Assembly (NCBI GenBank): GCA_950295325.1
Contig: OX485803.1
Coordinates: 5,704,001 to 5,768,000 of the forward strand
Length of the DNA: 64,000 nt
Direction of reading: 5' to 3'
Source: Polytrichum commune
Lineage: Eukaryota > Streptophyta > Polytrichopsida > Polytrichales > Polytrichaceae
Made by a program: the position numbers and the translations under genes. The notes below the pieces were generated by a model. It had not been told where the DNA came from. It did no database searches and saw only the letters and a list, made by a program, of their open reading frames with translations. Positions 43,758 through 54,621 of this stretch are shown here, one piece after another. Numbering within the stretch: the stretch's first letter is position 1; every line of letters begins with the position of its first letter.

Positions 43758-44788
43758 CAACCATTACCTGAAGGTATTGTCCTTGTGGAGATCTTTGGAG
43801 GCATTGGCACAGGTTTGGCGGCAGTGTTGGAAGCTGGAATTACAGTTTGGCGATATATTCATGTGGACAATGGGTATGTAGCCAACAGAGCCGTCCGACA
43901 CCACATCCAACAATTGTTGTTGAGATACCCCGCACAAGTGTCAGCCTCTGCCATTCATGGATGTTGTGGTCAACTTCCTCAAGATGTCACTATGATTAGT
44001 GATGAGGATTTGAGAAGGTTGGGCCACGTGAATTTGATTATTGCAGGATGGCCTTGTCAAGGCCATTCGCGGGCAGAAACTGGCCAGGGATTGGATGATC
44101 CTAGGTCTAGTTTGTTTGCGGATTTGATGCGATTGACGTAATGGTGGTTTACCCACCAATCAACTCCGCCAGGGTACATTTTCGAAATGTACCATTATTG
44201 GGTGATACCCGGCACAAAGTGGTGAAGGATGGTGAGTACATTAACCAAATTCTGGGTACTCCAACATTTCTGGATGTTGCATCTTTGGGATCCTTTGCTC
44301 ATCGGCCTCGTTGGTTTTGGACCAACTTGGTATCACCTCGGGTGCTTTCAGCGGCGATTGCCCCCATTCCCCGCCTTATGGATCGCAAGGTGGATGACAT
44401 TTTAGATAAGCATCGTGTTTCCTTGGCAGTTACCAAGAATGACACCTTGCCATTTGCATTAATTAACAAGGTGGGAATTCTGAGAGGTGCACTACATACT
44501 TTTGTGACATATCCACAGTCTTTTACATTTCGATCTCGTGGACTTGGTATGGTTTGGGATTCAAAATTCCAAACTTATGAGGAGCCTACGGCAGATGAGC
44601 GGGAACGCGCCATGGATTTTTTTATAGGTACCACGGCTGCTCACGGGCTTCAGGAAGGTCAGAGACGTTTCCTATTGGGGCAAGCTATGGATCTTAATAG
44701 CATTGTGTGGATAATTGAAATTTGTCTTGCTGCTCAACAACGTATGGATGACCAATTGCTTACTATGAGGGCAGAGAACAATGGTTAG
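43758..44788 (+). pseudogene. Cytosine-5 DNA methyltransferase domain inside the retrotransposon
   Basis: C5-methyltransferase motifs appear in canonical order. Motif I is VEIFGGIGTGLAAVLEAG (S-adenosylmethionine loop). Motif IV with the catalytic cysteine is IAGWPCQGHSRAETGQ. Downstream come SLGSFAHRPRWFWTN, a target-recognition-like stretch, and a motif X-like QRRFLLGQAMDLNSIVWI near the C-terminus. The domain sits between protease and reverse transcriptase. It is broken by TAA at 44139 and by a one-base deletion near 44186 that falls on the ENV motif (VI); the remainder reads on from 44141 in another frame to TAG at 44786. The domain resembles DNMT3-like enzymes in organisation, but I cannot assign the subfamily without a tree. 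Confidence 0.85.
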
Positions 44789-45079
44789 GGGGCAATGGAG
44801 CCGCAATCCAAGGATTACATTGAGGTCAATGACATCGAGGGATTATTTCCTTTGAAACTTCATGTTGCGGAAGAGCTTCGAGCCCAACGTGTTTTTTCGG
44901 CTTTGGCCTTAGAGTTTGGGAAGTTGGAGGCCCATAAAATGTTTCCACTTCTATTTCTTGGTGATACTTCATATGTGGGTAGTTATTTAGCTACACAAAC
45001 TGATTGTAGTGGAGAGGATACGCATTTGGATTCAAGTGCAGATGATGGGGGCAAAGGTGTTGCCCTCTCCACGGACTAG
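44789..45079 (+). pseudogene. Linker between methyltransferase and reverse transcriptase
   Basis: It continues in the same frame as the distal methyltransferase after TAG 44786. It reads 94 codons (IEVNDIEGLFPLKLHVAEEL) with no recognised domain and stops at 45077, just before the reverse-transcriptase frame. It probably belonged to one continuous pol. Confidence 0.5.
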
Positions 45080-48000
45080 CAATCACAGTGGCACCAAGTG
45101 GCAATCCTTCTATGAAGAAGAAAACCACGGAGTTTGACGATTGGCCAATTGAAGTGGGGCCAAAGCTTACTGGTGCCGAAGCACGAAAGATACGGGCATT
45201 TATTCGCTCTTACCGTAATTGTTTTGCCTGTAGTCTTCATGATCTTGAAGGATATAAAGGTAAACCTGTTCGTATTCAACTCGAGGACGACCACCCTATT
45301 TTCAGACAGCCGTACAGACTTAGTGCATCTGAAAGGTTGGGTGTTCAAACTCGATGTCAAGAGTTATTGGCAGCGGAATTGATTGAACTCTCAAATGGAG
45401 AGTATGCTTGTGCCACGGTTATGCTATCAAAGAAGGATATCTTTGGCAACTGGACGGAAAAACGGATGTGTGGTGATTATCGTCCAGTCAACCGCAAGAC
45501 CAAGTCGGATCGATATCCAATGTCGATGCCGGAGGAGTTGTTTGATGCACTGGGATTTTCTAGAATCTTCAGCACTCTGGATTTGAGGTCTGGTTATCAC
45601 CAATTACCTTTGTTGTTGGGTGATCGGGTGAAGACCGCATTTTGGGGAATTGATAAAGATGGCAAGGATCAACTTTATCATTGGAAATTTCTGCCATTTG
45701 GTCTCAAGAATGCACCAGCTGAATTTCAACGGGTGATGGACCAATTATTGGCTGGTTTACCGTTTGCTAGATGTTACATTGATGATGTTATCATCTTTAG
45801 TAATAGTCCACATGATCATGTGAGACATTTGCGAGCGGTATTTGAACGACTTCAACGGTGGGGACTCCGTTTACATCATGGAAAATGTAAGTTTTTCCAT
45901 GATCAATTGCCCTATTTAGGCCACATGATTGTTCCTGGTGGTCTTGGTGTACAACAAGCGAAGGTGGATGCTTTGCACAAAATTCCCGCACCTAGTGATG
46001 TATCACGGCTTCGTGCATTTCTAGGATTGGCAAATTATTATAGGAGGTTTGTCAAAAATTTTAGTTTGATTGCCAAACCTCTTACCATTCTCACGGGAAA
46101 AGACCAACCATGGATTTGGAGTCGGGAACAACAACAGGCATTTGATACATTGAAGCAGAGACTCGGTTCAGCGCCAGTGCTTCGACGCCCGGATGTGTCT
46201 AGAGCTTTTCAATTGCACACGGATTGGAGTGCAGTGGGATTGGGAGCGGTATTGATACAGAAATATGAAGAGGGAAAGGAATATGTGGTGGCTTATGCAT
46301 CTAGAAGTAATAATAGTGCTGAATCTAATTATTCTTCTTATGAAGGCGAGGCCTTGGCGGCCGTTTGGGCCATTGCACATTTTCGACCTTATTTGTATGG
46401 GCAGAAGTTTATTTTGGTGACTGATCATCAGCCTTTAAAATGGCTTATGGAATCAGATAAGCTCACCGGAAAACTTGCTAGGTGGACATTATTACTTCAT
46501 GAATATGATTTTGAAGTTGTTCACCGAGCAGGAATTGCCAACTTGGATGCAGACGGATTGTCTCGCAATCCAAGTCCTTCAGATGAGGATTTAACTGGAG
46601 CCAGGTGGCATGGAGATTGTGATCGTGAGGCAGTACCGGGTTGGCATGCTGCCACATATCTCACAATGATGTCGGGATTGGCTGCTGAGATCCTTGTAGA
46701 AGAACAAGATGAGGAGGTTGATAAATCTCTCGTTGTTAGTGATGTGTGGGAAGACCAAGCAGTCTTGCACAAACTTCAACAAGGGATATTTCCTCTTGGA
46801 CTATCTGCTATGGAGCGAGATAGAGTTAGTCACCGGATAACAAGGTTTCGTTGGGCAAACAGCTTGTTATTTTGTGTGTGGCCGAACGGAACGAGGCGCA
46901 TCGTTCCAAGGCCAGATCAAAGAGCTTCTTTGGTGCGGCAAGTGTACGAGGAGCTTGGACATTTTGGAGTGCGAAGGACGCACTCTATATTGCGCAACCA
47001 ATATTGGTGGACTGGTATGTATCAACAAGTTGCCACTTATGTTTCTCGGTGTGAAGTATGTGACCGGGTCAGGTCAAGTTTTAATACTTTGTCACCTCAA
47101 CTTCAGCCTTTACCTATAATGGGCTTGGGATATCGTTGGTCTTTGGATTTTGCCGGATCGCTTACTATCACTCCACGTGGTTCCAAGTATGTGCTTGTGA
47201 TGGTGGAGCATTTTAGTAAGTGGATTGAACTCGTGGCTCTTCTCCAAAATTCCTCAGAATTGGCGGCTATGGCATTTCTTGATCGAGTTTTGGCACGGTT
47301 TGGAGCACCTGCAGAGGTGTTGACGGATCAAGGGAGAGAATTCCTTGGATCTTTCGAGGCTTTGTGTACCAAGGCTTTGATTGATCATCGGACAACTTCC
47401 AGAGATCACCCTGAGGCAGATGACTTAGCTGAATGAGTTGTTCAGACGGTTAAGCGCGGTTTGCGCAAGTATGGATTGCTTCATGGCAACCATCGCGATT
47501 GGGACTTGATGTTACCATGGATAGCAATGGGTTATCGTTTCAGCAGGCAAGCATCTTTGGCATCCTATAGTCCTTACCAACTCTTGTATGGACGGGAACC
47601 AATTTTACCTAGCTCGGTGCGAAAGAAATTGGCTCCCGTGGTAAACTTGGATGATCCAGATGTTTGGGCTCAATGTCTTCATGACCGAGCAACGTTCTTC
47701 CAAAAGGCCATGCCTATGGCTATGGAGAACTTAAATATTGCTCAACATCGTGATACATTACGGTATGCCCGGATCCGCAGTAGAGCTTATCGACCTCAGG
47801 TTCATAGATTTTCCAAGGGGGATTATGTTTACTTGCAACGGGAGGCGCCTACGACATTGGATGTCAAGGCTGGGCGTACGATTTTGCGGGTAAAAGATGT
47901 CTTGCCAAGTGGTATATTATTGCTTGAAGGTAAGGATGGACGGGAATGTCGTGAGCATTCAAAGAATTGTGCTCCATGTCACCTTCCCATCGACGGCTCT

Positions 48001-48216
48001 GTGCATCCCGAGTTGGCGGTTGTACCACAGGGTCTGCCTTGTTATGTTTGTGGAGAGAAGAAAGGAGCTGCAACAATGTTATTGTGCGACCAATGTCAAC
48101 GTGGATGGCACATGGCATGTTTGACACCTCCCCTTTTTAGTCTTCCTTCTGGCAATTGGGTTTGTCCTCGTTGTCGGAAAGCCTCTCATTCCGTGGCCGT
48201 TAATGGTCATGATTGA
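45080..48216 (+). pseudogene. pol: Reverse transcriptase, RNase H, integrase, PHD finger (one in-frame TGA)
   Basis: The RT has MCGDYRPVN, STLDLRSGYHQL, FGLKNAPAEFQRVMD and the catalytic CYIDDVIIFSN. RNase H has LHTDWSAVGLGAVL, YEGEALAAVW and TDHQPLKWL. Integrase has the zinc motif (GHFGVRRTH, CEVC) and the D-D-E core (WSLDFAG, LTDQGREFLGSF, HPEADDLAE). A TGA at 47434 follows that last Glu; the frame is open again from there to 48216. The C-terminal 50 residues form a PHD finger, C4HC3: CYVC, then CDQCQRGWHMAC, then CPRC. The frame has no clear ATG and is most likely part of a larger polyprotein. The TGA could come from CGA. Confidence 0.88.
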
Positions 48217-48542
48217 GAATTTTGTGGATGTTTACTACATGTTTTAGTGGTGAAGTTGTTATTTAGTTGGTTGGAAATTTTATGGAATTAAGACCACATT
48301 GAAAGAGTTATCCAAGAATTCAACATAAATTGTTGAAGGCGATTAAGGATGGGGCTCACATTACACCCAGCCTACAGTTCTTGGATTACTTTGTCAATCA
48401 TGAGTTTAATTCCTTCGATTACTACTACCCAATTAAATATGTATAGATGTAGCAACAACTTCATCATGTTCAACAACTCTACCGATGAGTGTGTTTGTTC
48501 CTAGCCGATTGGAGGGGCTCCTTATCTGCTAGTGGGGGCACT
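48217..48542 (+). other. Non-coding tail of the retrotransposon with polypurine tract
   Basis: No ORF. It ends with the purine-rich AGTGGGGGCA at about 48530-48539, the natural priming site for plus-strand synthesis directly before the LTR. Confidence 0.55.
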
Positions 48543-49080
48543 TGAAGAGGTGGTTGTTTAGCATTTTAGTTTGCTATTTTATTTTGCTAATTGATGTTGA
48601 CAACGACACTCGATCTGTTGTGTTTAACGATCTTAGTTTACACGACAGCTGTCACGTGAGGTGACATCGGGGGCTAAGTTACGTCAATTTAGGAGTAAAT
48701 GGACTCCATTAGGAGTCCATATGTGTTGGAATGAATAACGGACTCCATTGGGAGTCCTAGTTAGTTGTTCATCCACTCCATAGATGAACTCCACATAGGA
48801 TTGGGGTTGTATGGAGAGGAAGGCCTCTTGACTTGCCATTGTTGTCAAGTCAAGTCTTGTGAGTGTGTTTTGAGAGAGAGAGAGCTTGTTGTTGTTTTCT
48901 CATGGCTATGGTGTAGTAGATTATGAGTAAAGCCTTTGCATTCTTTCTCCACCACTTGCACTCTTGGATTCTCCCTTCGTGGAGTGAGAGATAGCTTGAC
49001 TCTTGTGTGTGAATTTTAGAGTTTCTTAAGTTTTGTAAGGAGACATTTTAGTTTCTTAAGCTTGGAGAGAGAAACCCTCA
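48543..49080 (+). repeat. Right LTR, full-length reading (538 bp)
   Basis: Read as one LTR it starts TGAAGAGGTGG directly behind the purine-rich tract AGTGGGGGCA at about 48530-48539, which would be the polypurine tract, and ends CCCTCA. The part 48650-49080 is the 431-base core shared with the left end. The first 105 bases followed by GC form the segment missing at the left. Confidence 0.65.
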
Positions 49081-49188
49081 TCTTAAAGAGGTGGTTGTTT
49101 AGCATTTTAGTTTGCTATTTTATTTTGCTAATTGATGTTGACAACGACACTCGATCTGTTGTGTTTAACGATCTTAGTTTACACGACA
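49081..49188 (+). repeat. Extra copy of the LTR's first 105 bases behind the right LTR
   Basis: From 'aagaggtggttg' to 'acacgaca' this is identical to 48546-48647. It is joined to CCCTCA through TCTTA and ends directly at the target duplication ATAC. This is the sequence expected if the LTR-LTR junction of a circle lies here. Confidence 0.8.
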
Positions 49189-49192
49189 ATAC

Positions 49193-49640
49193 AGATGGTA
49201 GCATGTAGAAAGAGAGGCCGAAAAGAAGAAAAGAGAATTGCAACGAGGAGGAAGTACCACGAACCAGACAGAAAATGAAGGAACGAGCCTCTGCATTATC
49301 GATGCAAAGTGAAACAGTGAAAGATAGTAATAGTCAATTGGAAGTCCCAATTGTTGACATTGGAAGATTTTCTGAAGTATCCAAAAAAATTATTGTAAAG
49401 CATGCCATGGGATGTGATAATTTGGTGGAAGTCATGAAAAGCATATATGCATTTGCCAAACAGATTCATGGGTACAGAAAATCAGATTTTGTGAGGAAGA
49501 CTTTAAAAGAGCGAAGGACATTGGAGTTGGAGTTTGTAACAAAATGGTCACTCGAGGAGAAGATTGTTCTGAAATATGTTGATCTTTCCAAAGGTACAGG
49601 AATGATCAACGTTCACTCAACCATGGTGATCGATAAATAA
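49193..49640 (+). other. Interrupted reading frame on the right flank of the retrotransposon
   Basis: A 121-codon frame at 49275-49640 (VPIVDIGRFSEVSKKIIVKH, HAMGCDNLVEVMKSIYAFAK, RKSDFVRKTLKERRTLELEF) ends at TAA. Just before it, another frame of basic residues (RKRGRKEEKRIATRRK) continues from the left flank across the reconstructed empty site. I do not recognise the protein. Confidence 0.35.
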
Positions 49641-52600
49641 ACAAGCATGGATGAGGTGTTGCATGCGTGGAATGCACAAGTGCTCGTCGATGACCGCAAT
49701 GACTGCGCAACACATCTTGTATGTCTGCGCGAAAACATCTCAAACAACTTTTAATAATCAACTTTTTTTTCTTCCTTTCACCTTTTTATCGCTTCCCAAC
49801 ATCAAATCACATTTGCACTGGTTTTAAGAGATCTTCGTTTTCCGTCACTTAGCGATGGCTTAACTTAACTTAGCTTACCTATTCGCCTTTCGTTGTGCTA
49901 GCTTATCCATGTGAAAGACGAAGCGATCACCTATGTACACTACCAGTTTGGCAATGGATGAAGGTTTTGGTGACACAAGAGTTGTGTGTTAAATGAAATG
50001 GCGTGCAAAAGGAGGCGAGGATTATTGAAGAGGTGGCAGCCTGAGAGTTGGAGTTTCGTCCCTCGAACTTGTATTTTGCGACTACCTGTTTGATTTGGTT
50101 CAACAACCTCCTTACGATGGTTATCGGAGTTAGGTTTGTGGATGCAATTGAATGAGTTGTGTGTGCGGCGATGGGTCTGAAAGGGTTTGGAGCGGAAATG
50201 GATAGTTCAGTTCAAAGTTGAGCAGCATATAGATTGTAATGCACGCGTCTATAAAATTGCGAAGGGCGTTCAGAAGGTATGAGCTACATTTTTTCCCCCT
50301 CTCTTAAGGATATATGTTTGTCGGTTGGCGGTTTGTGGTTCTTCGGAATCCGGATCAATTTTGCACCATTGTGAAGGTAGTGATAATTTGACTGCATTTT
50401 GGACGACACACATGACCGAGACTGTGTTTGAAAATAGGTACCTTGTGAGTAGGCGGAGTAATGTAGTGCTCACAATCCTAAAAGTAAGTTAAGTCATCAG
50501 TGCAGTCTTACTTTGGTGTATTGGTGGCAAGAAAGTTGATATCAGATGCAAGGAAGGAAAGCGTAGTGGTTTCCTTTTCCAATGGAATCGTGCTTTCGCA
50601 AATTTCTCTAGTAGCAACAAAAAACCTGGAAAGTGTTCCCAGTACTACTGTTATTGGTTGACGGAATGCTTATTTCTTGCTTATTGTTGAGAAAGATGTT
50701 GCACGTTTCTCGGCAGATCTTCTCAAGGAAACAAGACAACGCTGCTGAAGTTGCGGCTTTCTTGATCAATGTGGGGGACATTCCACCCCTTGGGTTATAT
50801 ATTGGGGTTTTGGCCATAAGGGATCCAATTACTGGACCCCTCCTAATTTAATAATAACATCAACACATTGTTTTACTTGAGTTTTCCAGCATGAAATTGC
50901 CAGTGTTGTGTTTTGTTGTGAGAATAAATAAAATGTAATTATGTATAAAATTTGGCTAATTCTTGGTCCCAACATACATATTTAGGTGAATAATGTTATG
51001 TTGCCTACCCCATCATACAACCTAGAAAAGAAATAATCACCTAAATGGTTAATAAATGTGTTGATTGTTGGTCCCCCTTAGTTGTGGGCCATACATATGT
51101 CACCTAAGGGTAGTCGAGTCTAAAAGCGACACTTTAAGAAGAAAAATAAATAAATTCAAGCAAGTTAAATAGCTTGGATTTTTCCAAAAAAGTCTCTTAG
51201 ATTGGCAAAGTCTATAAAATAATTCGATAAAAAAAATCCATATGCAACCTACAAAAATTTGCAAGTTGTTTTTAAAAAAATGATCTTTTACTCTCCACTA
51301 GAGGGTCCTTTGATGTTGGATTGCTAGGTGATTACTTACAGGGGGGAGACATCTTTTGGGAAAGGTGGCATGTGGAGTCCATTCAACGGCATGTGGCGGC
51401 ATGGGAACAACACTTGTGGATTTTAGGGAAGACAATAGAGATATCCATTAATTAAATTGGACTTTGGTCGGGAGTTGTTTGTTTTGCATACGATACTTCC
51501 CATGTTTGGTAGGTTTTTGGTACATGCTTGGAGTTGGTGGGGAGGTTTGAACACATAACTGTTTATATTGGTTTGTTAAGGGCCAAACTCATTTGGGCAT
51601 GCCCAGAGTTGCCAAAATGAGTTTAGTCCCCAATGAATTGATATGAAATATTCTTTGTTGAAACCTTCACACCATCTCCAAGCATGCATCCATAACTTAC
51701 TGAATATGAAAAATATTGTATGCAAAATAACCAACTCCCAATCGAAATTCCGGTTTAATGAATGAATAACTCTAATATTGATTAAGGATTTTAGGGCAAA
51801 TTGCATATATATATATTTATTTATTTATTTATTTATTGATATTATGAATTTGTTTAGATGTAAAGTTGTACTAAATATGTTTGTATAATGTGAACTTCTG
51901 TATGATTTTTATGTGTTAAACATTTAAAGGGGTTCATGAAACACATACACCAAACAACCATAAAGTATCTCACAAACTTAGTTCTCAACAAAAGGCAACT
52001 TGACAACCACACAACCACTAGTGGACCCACCATAGGTATTACTTAGGATAATGTGGAACTTAAGTGAGCCCACCTTTTGAAAGGAAGGAATTGATCATAC
52101 CAAGAGCTTAATAAAACATGACCAATGTAGGATTGAACAAACTCCCATTCATGTCTATGTGAAAGGAACAAACAAACATTCTTTTTCTTTATTTCTTCTA
52201 AGTTTCTAAGGACTCCTCAATATACCATGGAGGGCTCATGTGTTGGAATGTAGTTTCTACATGGGATCCAAGTGGGTAGTGGCAAATGTGAACATGACAC
52301 ATGGCAATATTTGAGGGAAAAATAAACATTTTGTGTCAGAATAGGGAGCCCTCTATAATACTACAACGGTCATGAAGGATACATATGTACATAGGATATA
52401 GGTGGCCTTGTCTAGGCCGAGAATATAGATTAAAAAAGAATTAAGTATGCATGTGTTATTTGGTATAGTTTTGCATGTTCTCTAACTTCTACTGGTTGTA
52501 AGACTTACACAACAAACTTGTGTTGCATTAGCAAATCTATGATTAAGATTCAACACAAATTGGATTGAAAGACGGACCTTCTCTTATTTAGTTATGGTAA

Positions 52601-53270
52601 GTGGAAGTGCCCATTTCTTGATTTCTAAACTAAATATTAGCTCTCCCAATTGTGTTCACTATTGAGTGCGAATTAATTTATAGATTTTGGAGACATAATC
52701 CAATGTATTTAAAACATGTGTCTATATGGTGTTTGTTCTTTGATCCTCACCAAACCACACACCAATCAAATATGGGTGTTTGATTAAGAAAAGTAACCAA
52801 ATAACACCCACATACCTTAGAAGAAAAGAGAAGAAGATGGAATTTGAAATTGCATTGCCTTATGTGTAAATTACAACAAAACTTCCATCGAGAATCCAAG
52901 GCTAGGGATTTGTAACGTCCATGTAAACCCATAGCGAAGGTGAAACGCAATGAACTAAATTATAACATATATTAAATGACTATATTTAAACGAATTGATT
53001 ATGGAATAGAATTAGAGACCCCAAATTAGTCTAAAGGAATCATGTTGAAATGAATCGGCCAACCCTAACCTTATAGGAGACTTCTTATTCACTAGAGCCC
53101 CTTCATCCATGATAGATGAGGTTACATGGATGCCACGAATCCCAAGTTGGAATCCCAGGGTTGGTTTTGACTACAACGAGGAAGAATTTTAGCTCAAGAC
53201 AAGGTTATTTGAGGCAATAGTTGTTATGGCAAACAAAATGGAAAAAAACACCAAATTAAAAAGTGTCTCA
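49641..53270. other. AT-rich gene-poor stretch with microsatellite
   Basis: No gene is supported. (TA)n followed by (TTTA)n stands at about 51806-51838. The dispersed repeat of 6.4 and 13 kb recurs at about 53000-53090. A 72-codon frame at 50633-50851 has no recognised motif. Confidence 0.4.
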
Positions 53271-53358
53271 CGTTGGAGTTCTCTTGAGGCCAAGTTTCTT
53301 GTCCAAGAGTTCGAGGTTGCCCAAGAAACTTGACCTCCAGAGAATTCTCCCAACAAAA
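53268..53358. repeat. Stem-loop-forming inverted repeat
   Basis: GTTGGAGTTCTCTTGAGGCC with AAGTTTCTTG behind it pairs with CAAGAAACTTGACCTCCAGA and GAATTCTCCCAAC, giving an imperfect stem of about 30 base pairs and a loop of about 20. It could be a MITE remnant or a small-RNA hairpin; no precursor evidence is visible. Confidence 0.5.
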
Positions 53359-53699
53359 AAGTGTGCCTTGTTGGCTGCCATGTCATTTTTTCATTGATGC
53401 TTGAAGTTTCCCGCTGGAGAAGTCTTGGCCATAGTGTAAATCCCAGCCAGTGAAGAACCCATTTCATAACCAATCATATCGCTTCGTTCCTTTAAAATTC
53501 TTGACTGGTGCACTTCTTCATTGTAGTCTAAACCGGCCCTAAGATGTGTGTACGTTAACACAATGGCTTCTATGTCCACAAAGTTTGAAAAAACCCCCAG
53601 CGCCCGTACCTCCAACATTTAAATTTCAAACTAGGGCTTAGTAAAACCCCTGTTCACACCAGAGTAATAAAGCCAACTGGAATTATACCCAAAAGGACG

Positions 53700-53937
53700 C
53701 TCCAGTTTCCCTGGCCCCTCATATAACGGCCGCACCCGGCCCGGCCCGGCCGGATCGTATCGCGGGCGGCCCGTCCTCGGCTTCGTCCTCCTGAGCTCCT
53801 CTCGTCCGAAGCCCTGAGAGGAGGATTGCCAACGCAATCCCGAGCTTTTTGTTCGCATCCGCCATCGCCATTTGGGCTGATTTTTGATGTTTCTCAAGCT
53901 TCTTTTTAATCTCTAATACATCTTGAATGCACGGCAA
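53700..53937 (-). other. GC-rich island with a minus-strand frame
   Basis: A short very GC-rich patch (cccggcccggcccggccgg) in AT-rich surroundings. The minus strand has MADANKKLGIALAILLSGLR in frame, preceded by a charged coil-like stretch, but no continuation is found. It may be a promoter/CpG island for the gene at 54.6 kb or an orphan exon of a divergent gene. Confidence 0.3.
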
Positions 53938-54621
53938 TGCGTGTGTCCTCTTTTTTTTTGACTGGTTCGCTATCGCTCAACTTGGCTTTGCATAGCTGCT
54001 TCTGTTCCATTTCCTCCCGCTCACTGGAAGTTCCTTGTAGCCATTTTTTTTTTAATTGTTGTTCCATCTCTAATTAAGATATATTTTTTTTACCTCGTTT
54101 TATGGACTTTTGTTTAGGTTGATTGCCTTGGAACCGCTCAACTTGGCTGGTTGAGCTGGTTTGGTTGTTATTGGTTTTGGTTTTGGTTTGGTTTGGTTTG
54201 GGTAGGGTTTGCTCCCAATGCACTCATCCAATACATGCATCGCTTTTCGCTTCTTCGATGCACTCCATTGCATTTCTCGCTAGCTTAATTGTTCTGGATT
54301 TGATAAACTTGTCCTTTTCCTGAGCTGGTTATTTGAGTGGGAGTTATTTCCATCTGTTTTGTTTTCTGAGGTGTAGTGTGTTTTGTGACGGAAGGAGGTT
54401 TTGGTTGTGACGGTTTGGAATCTTTGAGTGGACTTGGATTCCGGATTGAGTTATTTTTGTTATTTTTGAGCGGAGGTGCGAGCGTCTTGAGCATATTCAG
54501 TTGCTACTTTGAATTTTGTGTGTACCTAGAGAGGATTGTGGTTCTTGAGCCTAATGAGCCCGAAGCCCTGGAAACAAGAGGTTTCCTAAAGGAAGGAAGA
54601 GCGCAGTGCCCTTTGTAACAA

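Larger units (their letters stand above)
39297..49188 (+). mobile_element. Ty3/gypsy LTR retrotransposon with DNA methyltransferase and PHD finger, permuted ends
   Basis: A 9.9-kb element with order: LTR core, non-coding leader with tandem repeats, gag, protease, cytosine-5 methyltransferase, reverse transcriptase, RNase H, integrase, PHD finger, LTR. The order PR-RT-RH-INT is Ty3/gypsy. It is flanked by ATAC at 39293-39296 and 49189-49192. The two 431-base LTR cores differ at six positions (about 98.6 percent identical), so insertion is recent. A 105-base segment (48543-48647) that precedes the right LTR core is repeated behind it (to 49188) but is absent from the left end. The copy has in-frame stops in gag, before and in the methyltransferase and in the integrase, plus one frameshift, so it cannot make its full proteins. 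Confidence 0.9.

Noticed and set aside
43941-44159. Minus-strand frame across the methyltransferase
   Set aside because: Shadow of the methyltransferase coding strand.
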